A model generated the notes under the pieces. The model was not told the DNA's origin. It did no database searches and saw only the letters and a program-made list of their open reading frames with translations. The translations under genes and the position numbers were made by a program. From DATBGO01 sp963785765 (GTDB lineage Bacteria > Actinomycetota > Actinomycetes > Streptosporangiales > Streptosporangiaceae): a stretch of 64,000 nucleotides of DNA. Position 1 is the first letter of the stretch. Each line of letters starts with the position of its first letter. Where the stretch lies: assembly GCA_963785765.1 (NCBI GenBank), contig CAWAWM010000004.1, positions 1,302,001 to 1,366,000 on the forward strand, given 5' to 3'. Shown piece by piece: positions 1 to 7,283 of the stretch.

Positions 1-1125
1 CTCGTCCACGATCACGAACGAGTCGTGCAGCGAGCGGCCGCGGATGTGGGTCAGCGGCAGCACCTCGAGCATGTCCCGGCGCTGCACCTCATTGATCACT
101 TCCTCGGAGGTGACGGCGGACAGCGTGTCATGGACTGCCTGCGACCAGGGGTTCATCTTGTCCGCCTCGGAACCGGGCAGGTACCCGAGCTCCTGGCCGC
201 CGACCGCGTAAAGGGGACGGAACACGAGCACCTTGCGGTGCTGCTTGCGTTCCATAACCGCCTCCAGCCCCGCGCACAGCGCGAGTGCTGACTTACCGGT
301 ACCGGCCCGGCCGCCGAGCGAGACGATCCCGACCTCTGGGTCGAGCAGCAGATCGAGCGCGATCCGCTGCTCCGCGCTGCGGCCGCGCAGCCCGAACGCC
401 TCCCGGTCGCCGCGGACCAGTCGGACCGACTTGTCCGGATGCACCCGGCCGAGCGCGCTGCCCGCTCCCGATCCCGACAGCAGCACCAGCCCCGTGTGGC
501 AGGGCAGGTCGCGCGCCGCCGGGCAGTCCAGCCTGCCCGCGCTGTACAGCTCGTCGATCTCGGCGGCAGTGAGGTCTATCTCCTGCATGCCAGTCCAGCC
601 GGAGTCGACGGGTAGCTCGGCCAGGTACTCCTCGGCGGGCAGTCCGACCGCGGCCGCCTTCACGCGCAGCGGCAGGTCCTTGCTGACCAGCACGACGTTC
701 TCGCCTTCGGCGGCCAGGCTCCGCGCCACCGAGAGGATCCTGGTGTCGTTGTCGCCGAGCCGGAACCCGGCCGGCAGCACGGACGGGTCAGCGTGATTCA
801 GCTCGACCCTGACGGTGCCACCCTGATCACCAACCGGCAGGTCGGCGTCCAGCCTGCCGTGCGCGATCCTGAGATCATCCAGGTGCCGCAGGGCCTGGCG
901 GGCGAAGTAGCCGAGCTCGGGGTGATGGCGCTTGGCCTCCAGCTCGGTGATCACCACGACCGGCAGCACGACCCGGTGCTCGGCGAACCTGCCGAAGGCA
1001 GCCGGGTCCGCCAGCAGGACGCTGGTGTCGAGGACGTACGTGAGCCTGGAACCGCCGGTTGCGCCGACCGCGGCGGTGCGGCTGGCATGGCGGGTAGCTG
1101 ATGGACTGGTTGAGTGACTGGCCAC
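1..1125 (-). CDS. PhoH family protein with N-terminal PIN domain (3' part outside window)
   Basis: This is the first 375 residues of a PIN-PhoH ATPase, cut by the window edge. The PIN domain opens with YVLDTSVLLAD and has further acidic motifs (ELEAKRH, GDNDTRIL). The PhoH ATPase part begins after about residue 230 and has a Walker A GGRAGTGKSAL near residue 270. The last visible residues read DSFVIVDE, the Walker B region. The family combines a PIN ribonuclease-like fold with an RNA-helicase-like ATPase; its cellular role is poorly defined. I chose the GTG at 1125 because AGGGGAG lies five bases upstream and the PIN motif is in frame. Codon use is typical of its neighbours. Confidence 0.9.
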   Translation of the reverse strand, partial: MASHSTSPSATRHASRTAAVGATGGSRLTYVLDTSVLLADPAAFGRFAEHRVVLPVVVITELEAKRHHPELGYFARQALRHLDDLRIAHGRLDADLPVGDQGGTVRVELNHADPSVLPAGFRLGDNDTRILSVARSLAAEGENVVLVSKDLPLRVKAAAVGLPAEEYLAELPVDSGWTGMQEIDLTAAEIDELYSAGRLDCPAARDLPCHTGLVLLSGSGAGSALGRVHPDKSVRLVRGDREAFGLRGRSAEQRIALDLLLDPEVGIVSLGGRAGTGKSALALCAGLEAVMERKQHRKVLVFRPLYAVGGQELGYLPGSEADKMNPWSQAVHDTLSAVTSEEVINEVQRRDMLEVLPLTHIRGRSLHDSFVIVDE

Positions 1126-1461
1126 TCGCTCTCCCCTGGGCGCCGGGGGCGGCGCCGCGTTCGGACACAGACGTGTCGGCGGGACCGGGACCGGCCAGCG
1201 ACGGGCCGGGCGCCGGCCCTTCGCTCGTCTCGCCTGCGTACCAGGACGCGAAGCTCGAGGATGTCGAGGGCCTTCCCGTCGGGCGGCTACGCACCGCCCG
1301 TCGCCTCTGACGGTACCCTCGGTCACCCGTTTCCCGGAAGTACCGCAACCGGGTGTTAACACGCCCGATACGCGACCCTCAGGTCTGCCCCGGTCGGGAC
1401 AGCGGACAGTGCCGGACCGGGGCGGGGCGGGCCGTTATGGATCTCTTCTGGATCTTCCCGG

Positions 1462-2223
1462 TCAGCTGCCGAACCTGCGCTGCCTGGCCGCATAGGACCG
1501 CAGCGCACGGAGGAAATCGACGCGGCGGAACGCCGGCCAGTAGGCATCGCAGAAGTAAAACTCCGAGTGCGCGCTCTGCCAGAGCAGGAACCCGCCGAGC
1601 CGCTGCTCCCCCGAGGTACGGATCACCAGGTCCGGGTCGGGCTGGCCGGCCGTGTAGAGGTGCTCGGCGATGTGCTCGACGTCCAGGATCTCGGCCAGCT
1701 CCTCGATCGTGGTGCCCCGGGTCGCGTGGTCCTGCAGCATGGACCGCACCGCGTCGGCGATCTCGCGCCGCCCGCCGTATCCGACCGCCACGTTGACCAG
1801 CAGCCCCGGGCGGGCGGCCGTCGCCTCGCCGGCGTCCTTCAGCACCTGAGCCGTCTCGGCGGGCAGCAGATCCAGCGCTCCCATCGGATTGACGTGCCAG
1901 TTCTGGGCCACTAGTTCCCGGACGGTGTCCTCGATGATCCGCAGCAGCGGATCGAGTTCGGCCGCCGGACGGGCCAGGTTATCGGTGGACAGCAGCCAGA
2001 GGGTGACGACCTCGACGCCGGTCTGGCGGCACCACTGCAGCAGCTCGAAGATCTTGTCGGCGCCCTTCTGGTGCCCGCTGCTCACGTCGAGCAGGCCGGC
2101 CGACCGGGCCCAGCGCCGGTTACCGTCGCACATCACTCCGACATGCCTGGGCATCGCCGCCGGCGAGAGCGACGCCTCGAGCCTGTGCTCGTAGAGCCGG
2201 TAGGCGAGATCGCGCAGTCCCAT
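1462..2223 (-). CDS. Isoprenyl transferase (cis-prenyl diphosphate synthase, UppS family)
   Basis: A 253-residue cis-prenyltransferase, which condenses isopentenyl diphosphate onto allylic diphosphates to build polyprenyl carriers for cell-wall synthesis. The family signature HVGVMCDGNRRWAR holds the catalytic Asp, and RTSGEQRLGGFLLWQ is the conserved C-terminal diphosphate-binding segment. Length fits the family. The ATG at 2223 follows AGGAAGGG; the frame stays open further upstream but that part does not look like the family. The first 34 codons overlap the 3' end of the upstream gene (2120-2998) in another frame, so the two are probably translated from one message. Whether the product is short-chain or long-chain cannot be told from sequence alone. 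Confidence 0.93.
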   Translation of the reverse strand: MGLRDLAYRLYEHRLEASLSPAAMPRHVGVMCDGNRRWARSAGLLDVSSGHQKGADKIFELLQWCRQTGVEVVTLWLLSTDNLARPAAELDPLLRIIEDTVRELVAQNWHVNPMGALDLLPAETAQVLKDAGEATAARPGLLVNVAVGYGGRREIADAVRSMLQDHATRGTTIEELAEILDVEHIAEHLYTAGQPDPDLVIRTSGEQRLGGFLLWQSAHSEFYFCDAYWPAFRRVDFLRALRSYAARQRRFGS

Positions 2224-2998
2224 CCGGCACCCTTCCTCGCTGCCGCCAGGCCGGTCTCCTGATACCGCCCAGCAGCTTCCCGGCTCGCTTGGCCCCCGCC
2301 GGTGCCGGGGCCATGCGGACCTCGGCATCCGGTTCGCTTAGCACCGTATCCAAAAAAGTGACCAGTTCGGCCGAGGTCAGCACGGCCCGCACGCCGATTC
2401 CTCCCGCACCCCATGCCTCAACGATCACGCGGCGGGTCAGCCGCCAGCCATCCACCCAGCGCACGCCGGCTGGCTGAGTTCGCCCAAGTCCGCCGTCTGG
2501 ACCAGCGGATCGGCCTGAACCGATCGGCCCGCCAGGCCCGTCAGGCCCGCCTGCACCGGCCGCCCCGCCAGGCCCGCCTGGACCGGCCAGCCCGGCTGGC
2601 TCGCCAGGCTCGCCCAGCCATTGCGCGGCGGACCGCAGCAGGCACCGGAGCTCCCCCGAGCCAGGCAGGTCGGTCCGGTCCCTGGACCTGAGCAGAAAAT
2701 ACTCGCGTTCGGCCGGCGGATAGTCGCGCAGCGACCGCGGCTGATCGCCGTCCCCGGCGTCGGGAAACCGGTCATCGGGATCGGGCCACGCGGCGGCTTG
2801 CTCGGGGTCGCGGCGTGCCGCGCTCACCCGGGCGGCGAGCCGCGACAGCCGGAATCCGCACCGCTCGCCGACCCGCGCGAACGGCTGACCATTGCGCCTG
2901 AGCTCCAGCGTGATCTCATACGGCTGTCCGGCCCGGTCCCGGCAGGGAACGGGGACCACCGTGAGAACCGAGCCATCTACGCAACGTAGTTCCCCCAT
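2120..2998 (-). CDS. Uncharacterised protein overlapping the isoprenyl transferase start
   Basis: A 292-residue protein I do not recognise. The N-terminal 150 residues are well-behaved and soluble-looking, starting MGELRCVDGS. A Gly/Pro/Ala-rich linker of GGP-type repeats follows at about residues 135-170. A second folded part contains WRLTRRVIVEAWG and VLTSAELVTFLDTVL. Third-position GC is strongly coding-like up to the overlap. The final 35 codons read through the start region of the isoprenyl transferase in a different frame and are Arg-rich, so the C-terminus may be an overlap artefact or the result of a shifted stop. No signal peptide or membrane segment is seen. Confidence 0.65.
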   Translation of the reverse strand: MGELRCVDGSVLTVVPVPCRDRAGQPYEITLELRRNGQPFARVGERCGFRLSRLAARVSAARRDPEQAAAWPDPDDRFPDAGDGDQPRSLRDYPPAEREYFLLRSRDRTDLPGSGELRCLLRSAAQWLGEPGEPAGLAGPGGPGGAAGAGGPDGPGGPIGSGRSAGPDGGLGRTQPAGVRWVDGWRLTRRVIVEAWGAGGIGVRAVLTSAELVTFLDTVLSEPDAEVRMAPAPAGAKRAGKLLGGIRRPAWRQRGRVPDGTARSRLPALRAQARGVALAGGDAQACRSDVRR

Positions 2999-3132
2999 AA
3001 CGAAACGCTACATCTTGGTCCGGGGATTGGTCATCACCCACGCCGCAGTATTCGGGGCCCGGGCTGGCCGGGGCCCCGCGCGTGGCCGGTCCGGGCCGCC
3101 CGGCCGATCCGGTCCGGCCGACTCGGCCGACG

Positions 3133-4668
3133 TCAGCCGATCGACTTAACGATCGCCTCGTCGAGGCCGGAGAACGAGGCGAGGTACTCGCGGCGCTCCC
3201 GCTTGAGCCTGGCCACCATGGCGTCGTACTCATCGCTTCGGCCGGTGCGCTGGTAGAGCCGGCGCGGCTGCAGGATGTCGATGTCAGCCACGCCAGGCAG
3301 GGACGAGGCGATCTCATAACCGAAGTCGTCGTCGCTCACCCACTCGATGGTGCCCTCGACGATGGCCTGCACGATGGCGGACGAATACGGGATCGTCACC
3401 TTCTTCGACTCCGGATTGTCACTGCCGCCGCCAACCCGGCCGGTGTTCAGCACGAACACCTTCAGCTCGTGACTGTCGAGCAGTTCCAGCATCCGGTTGC
3501 CCATGTCAGCCATATCGCGCGGGAAGAACGGGTTGGTGCCAGGAACCCGGAGGAATTTGCCCTCCTCATCCTTGCCCCCCGCGGACGTGCCGGTGGTCTC
3601 GCCGAGCATGAAGTAGGCAGCAGCTTGCTCGCGGTCCAGCCGGGCCACGCCGGGGACGATGTTCTCGTTCTTGTTCAGGATCAGCAGGAATTCCGCGGGC
3701 GGCACCGCATTGCCCGGCCAGGGATCCACATAGGAAAACGGCCAGGTGGTGCGGCCGTTCTTGGTGTAGGAGGTGTCGAAGAAGTCAACCTTGCCATCAG
3801 CGTCGACGGAGACGTTCTCCAGGTAGGCGTCCGGCTTAGTGGTGGCGTTGTAGATGGCGGGCTCGAGCTCGGGGTCGAGCCCGAAGGTCTTGGCAAAGCA
3901 GCCGTTCTCGGTCGTGTAGACCCGGCCGCTGGGCATCAGCGCGATGAAGTCGTCTTGCGCGGGCTTGCTGCCCAGCTGGGTGGTGAACGTGGTGGTGGTC
4001 TTGCCGGTGCCTGACAGGCCGACGATCAGCACCGTGGTGGGCCGCCCGCTGACCGGGATCACCTTGCAGCCCGCGTGCAGGGACAGGCCGCCGCGGCCGT
4101 AGACGATGTTGTTCCACATCCGCAGGCCGCCCTTCTTGGACTCACCGAAGTAGTCCGAGTTGAGCACCCGGGTGATGTTCGTGCGCAGGTCGACGGCGAT
4201 GAGCCGGTCGTCGGGGTAGCCGGGAGCGGGCAGGTTCGGCGTGTAGATGACCGTGGTGTCCGGCTCCCAGGTCGCCGGGTCGTAGTCATCGCCCACCGGG
4301 TAATAGAGCTGCTTCTGCATGCCGGCGACGTTCGCGTTCGCCGCCTCCATGATCAGCCGCGCCCGGGTGCGGAATTCCGGGTCGGACCCGATGTAGCCGT
4401 CCACGACGACCATGTGCAGGCCGGCCATGTAGGCGTCCTGGTCGGCGGCTACCTGGTCGTACTCCGCGCGGGTGATGGTCTGCTTGGTCGCATTTGTCGA
4501 GTCATCGACCACATAGGTCGATCTGGTGCTCCGTGAGTCCACCCGCGCCTTGACCACTACGTTGCCGAACTCAGTCAGCTGACTGTTCGGCATCTTCTCG
4601 GTCAGTTCGCGGAGCCGTTCCGAGGTCGGATTCCAATCGACCGAAGCGGCACTCAACTCGTACACCAC
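3133..4668 (-). CDS. pckA: Phosphoenolpyruvate carboxykinase, ATP-type
   Basis: A 511-residue enzyme converting oxaloacetate and ATP to phosphoenolpyruvate, CO2 and ADP, the entry step of gluconeogenesis. The P-loop GLSGTGKTTT sits near residue 221 and is typical of the ATP-dependent class; the GTP class has a different P-loop. QDDFIAL, then ENGCFAKTF, correspond to the kinase-2 and substrate regions, and PGVARLDREQ to the following conserved block. ATG start at 4668. It is transcribed alone: about 220 bp lie upstream without a gene. Many actinobacteria use the GTP-type enzyme instead, so the subtype is notable. The assignment itself is secure. Confidence 0.95.
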   Translation of the reverse strand: MVYELSAASVDWNPTSERLRELTEKMPNSQLTEFGNVVVKARVDSRSTRSTYVVDDSTNATKQTITRAEYDQVAADQDAYMAGLHMVVVDGYIGSDPEFRTRARLIMEAANANVAGMQKQLYYPVGDDYDPATWEPDTTVIYTPNLPAPGYPDDRLIAVDLRTNITRVLNSDYFGESKKGGLRMWNNIVYGRGGLSLHAGCKVIPVSGRPTTVLIVGLSGTGKTTTTFTTQLGSKPAQDDFIALMPSGRVYTTENGCFAKTFGLDPELEPAIYNATTKPDAYLENVSVDADGKVDFFDTSYTKNGRTTWPFSYVDPWPGNAVPPAEFLLILNKNENIVPGVARLDREQAAAYFMLGETTGTSAGGKDEEGKFLRVPGTNPFFPRDMADMGNRMLELLDSHELKVFVLNTGRVGGGSDNPESKKVTIPYSSAIVQAIVEGTIEWVSDDDFGYEIASSLPGVADIDILQPRRLYQRTGRSDEYDAMVARLKRERREYLASFSGLDEAIVKSIG

Positions 4669-4889
4669 TATTGATCCTCCTCTTCGGCGCCTGCGTAGAC
4701 GCCCGCTGCCGTCACCCGCTCAGGTACCGGGCAAATGCCTCCTGCGCGCACAGGATTTGCGGAGTTTACCCCGCCCTCGGCGGAGTCAGTTGCGCGCTGG
4801 AGCCCGGGAATTCACCCGTGACAGCATGGAAGAATCATACTCGTGGTGATGCGTCGTAACGGAACGTGGCCATGGCGATAGCCATCGCG

Positions 4890-5429
4890 TCAGGATCTGG
4901 GGCCCTCGTCCCGCACCTGCTCGACCTTGCGGAGAGCCTCCCTGAGGTCGGTCAGCCAGCTGTCCTCATGCTCCCCGACCAGCCGGACGCACCAGGCCAG
5001 CGCATCGCTCCGGCTGCGCGCCACGCCCGCGTCGACCAAGGTGTCCAGCACCAGCCGCTCTGGCTGCCGCAACCTGGTCATAACCGGTACGGAGAAGGTG
5101 GTGAACATGACCTTTCTGCCTTCGCAGACCACGCCCCAGGACACCTTCCGGCCGAATTTGTGCTCGGCCTCGCGGGCGATCTCGATCCGCAGCTGCCGGG
5201 TCTCCTCGCGGAACCTGCGGCTGCGGCCATCGGCCGCGGCGGCGCGCTCGGCGTCGGTCGCTCCGGCGGAAGTCTGCGGATCTGGGAGGGTGCCGATTAC
5301 CGTGACTTCTTCTCGGTCCAGTGTGACTTCCGGCACATCGCTGAACCAGTCACTCGGCATCCGCCCGGTGAACCAGCCGCGGAGGTGCTCGGCCAGCGAG
5401 ACTCCTGGGTTTTCCTCTTCTGTACTCAT
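4890..5429 (-). CDS. Uncharacterised protein with a possible ribbon-helix-helix-like C-terminus
   Basis: A 179-residue protein without a function I can name. After MSTEEENPG it carries a short strand EVTVIGTLPD, a charged helical stretch rich in Arg/Glu (residues 70-105), then FTTFSVPVMTRL and a C-terminal block with SRSDALAWCVRLV. That last block resembles the second half of a ribbon-helix-helix DNA-binding fold, a weak inference from pattern alone. The ATG at 5429 is overlapped by a TGTAAT-N4-ATTACA inverted repeat, and there is no room for a normal ribosome binding site between the A/T-rich box and the ATG. The transcript may therefore be leaderless and the gene possibly autoregulated. Confidence 0.75.
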   Translation of the reverse strand: MSTEEENPGVSLAEHLRGWFTGRMPSDWFSDVPEVTLDREEVTVIGTLPDPQTSAGATDAERAAAADGRSRRFREETRQLRIEIAREAEHKFGRKVSWGVVCEGRKVMFTTFSVPVMTRLRQPERLVLDTLVDAGVARSRSDALAWCVRLVGEHEDSWLTDLREALRKVEQVRDEGPRS

Positions 5430-5444
5430 GTAATTATGATTACA
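5429..5444. promoter_or_regulatory. Inverted repeat TGTAAT-N4-ATTACA on a start codon
   Basis: A perfect 6-bp-arm palindrome starts on the last base of the CAT (minus-strand ATG) of the 4890-5429 gene. On the minus strand it sits just upstream of the ATG, and an imperfect TTGCCC box lies about 17 bp before it, so it may combine a -10 region with an operator. Its A/T richness stands out in a very GC-rich setting. Its binder is unknown. Confidence 0.5.
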
Positions 5445-5469
5445 CAGCAAGTCCGCTGGGGCAAGCTCG

Positions 5470-5531
5470 CGCCGCCAGCCCCCGCGCCGCCCGCCCCCGA
5501 GCCGCCAGCCCCCGAGCCGCCCGCACCCGAG
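5470..5531. repeat. Short tandem CCGCC(A/C)GCCCCCGAG repeats
   Basis: About four imperfect copies of a roughly 15-bp C-rich unit lie between the 4890-5429 gene and the C40 peptidase gene. The rest of the 5430-5706 gap shows no convincing gene. Confidence 0.6.
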
Positions 5532-5706
5532 CGCCAATGGATGCGATGGCACCTAGCTGCGGTTACAGCAGCAGCGCCGGCACACTGCCGCTATTGCCCA
5601 GCCACAGCGATGTGCCACCGCGGTGGTTGCGGGCGTCGGCGCGGTGGCCGGGAGCTGGCACTAATGGCAAGGCCGCCGGCCTCAGCCCGAACCAGGCTCC
5701 TGCTGG

Positions 5707-6963
5707 TCAGCCAGCCAGGTTGGCGGCTACCGCCGCGGCGACTCTCGGATAGACCTGCACCGCGCCGGCGAAGCCGGAGCCGAAGTCGGCTGGCACGACC
5801 TGCACGTTCATGCCGGGCTCGGGCGCCTGGATCATCAGGCCCTTGCCGAGATAGATGGCTACGTGCGAGATGTAGGTGGGAGCGGTGGGGTCAGTGTGAT
5901 AGAAGAGCAGGTCGCCGGGCTGCAGCTGACTGACTGGTACCTGGGGGCCGGTGCGGGCCTGATCAACCGCCACCCTCGGCATCACGACTCCGGCCTGGGC
6001 GAGTGACCACTGCACCAGACCCGAGCAGTCGAACGACCGCGGCCCGGCCGCGCCCCATACGTACGGCATGCCCAACCGGCTCACGGCGGCCTTCAGGAAG
6101 GCCGAAAGCTGGACGCCGGACAGACCCGGTCCGCTGGCTGCCGAGACTCCGGCCGCCCCGGCGGCTCCGGAAGCCACCGCGACGCCGGACGACGGGGCCT
6201 GCGCCACCAGCGACGCGACCGACGCAGTGCGGGGCAGCAGCTTGGCCACCCGCTTCATCAGCGTGCTCAGCTCGGCGTGCGGCGCGCTGATGACGATCGC
6301 GTTGCCCGCTGGTACGCCCAGCGAACGCGCGACCTGATCGGAGACCACCGCGTCAACACCGGAGATCCCCACCGTGCCGAACCCGGCCACCTTGAGGTCC
6401 TTGGTGCTCCGCCCGGCCACCCGCAGCGACTGGCTCAGCGGCAGCTTGTCCAGCTTGCCCATCGTGTAGGAGACGGCTACCCCGCCCGCCACGACGTTGC
6501 GCCACAACGTCCCGGACTCGGCGGTCGGCTTGGCCGCGAACGCGCGGAACTCCAGCGGGTTCACGCCGAGCATCGCGACGAACTTTCCGTCCATCTGAAT
6601 CCTGGCCGCGTCGACCTGCTGGGCGGCTACCACCCCAGGCAGCCTGGCCACGGCGGTGGCCGCGCCGCGCGGCAGCGACGCAGGCGCTACTACGAGCAGA
6701 TCGGCCTGGAGCAGTCCACGCAGTCGCGGCAGCGGGGCCGATGCCGACGAGAACAACCGGGTGTCGACCGCATTTGATCCGGAACGGATGTTCCCCGGTA
6801 GCTCCGATCCCCACGGCAGAATCTGGTCGTGCAGCCGCGCGAAGGCGACGGCCAGCCCGGTCTGCGGCTGCTGCACGGGGAGCACGGGCCTGGCCGCGGC
6901 CACCGTCAGCAGAGTCACGCCGACACCCAGCATGGGCAGCGCGCGACGCGCTAGGCTGCGCAC
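5707..6963 (-). CDS. Secreted C40 (NlpC/P60) peptidase
   Basis: A 418-residue exported protein. An N-terminal Arg-rich stretch and hydrophobic segment (LPMLGVGVTLLTVAAA) form a signal or anchor. A middle region of about 200 residues holds LGVNPLEFRAF and resembles the extracytoplasmic domain of FtsX/MacB-type proteins (inference). An Ala/Ser/Gly-rich linker follows. The C-terminal NlpC/P60 domain has nucleophile Cys in FDCSGLVQW near residue 311 and His in ISHVAIYLG near residue 367. Such enzymes cut peptidoglycan stem peptides. I prefer the GTG at 6963, preceded by GAGGGGAG, over a GTG eight codons upstream with a weak ribosome site. Confidence 0.88.
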   Translation of the reverse strand: MRSLARRALPMLGVGVTLLTVAAARPVLPVQQPQTGLAVAFARLHDQILPWGSELPGNIRSGSNAVDTRLFSSASAPLPRLRGLLQADLLVVAPASLPRGAATAVARLPGVVAAQQVDAARIQMDGKFVAMLGVNPLEFRAFAAKPTAESGTLWRNVVAGGVAVSYTMGKLDKLPLSQSLRVAGRSTKDLKVAGFGTVGISGVDAVVSDQVARSLGVPAGNAIVISAPHAELSTLMKRVAKLLPRTASVASLVAQAPSSGVAVASGAAGAAGVSAASGPGLSGVQLSAFLKAAVSRLGMPYVWGAAGPRSFDCSGLVQWSLAQAGVVMPRVAVDQARTGPQVPVSQLQPGDLLFYHTDPTAPTYISHVAIYLGKGLMIQAPEPGMNVQVVPADFGSGFAGAVQVYPRVAAAVAANLAG

Positions 6964-7140
6964 GGCACTCCCCTCGGCAGGAGGCACTGGGCCTCGGTTT
7001 TCAACTCACTGGCCGCATTGCGCAAAACGATGCGCACGCGTCAATACGCCAGTTCCCATAATTGCCGCACTCATGCTCAGCGGCAAGCTCCGGATGCGCC
7101 AGCAATGGTGGCTGCCCGGTGATGGCGCTACCGGCCGGCG

Positions 7141-7283
7141 GCGTCCCGGACCGAACGGCGATGTGGCTACCGGGCGTTGGCAGCTCATGGCCGCGCCTGA
7201 TGCCCGGGCCGGCCGACGGCGTCCCGCGACCGAACGGTGCTGGCCGCGCCGTCCCGCGACTGAAGGGTGATGTGGCTACCGGG
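7141..7283. repeat. Degenerate direct repeats between C40 peptidase and DUF255 genes
   Basis: GATGTGGCTACCGGG occurs at 7160-7174 and 7269-7283. A second motif close to CGTCCCGCGACCGAACGG occurs three times (about 7142, 7222 and 7248). The last copy runs into the 3' end of the DUF255 gene. No gene is convincing in the 6964-7275 gap; the repeats are its only visible structure. Confidence 0.6.

Noticed and set aside
4671..4859. A 62-codon plus-strand frame upstream of pckA
   Set aside because: No ribosome site, Cys/Arg-rich random-looking product; the stretch is better explained as the pckA promoter region.
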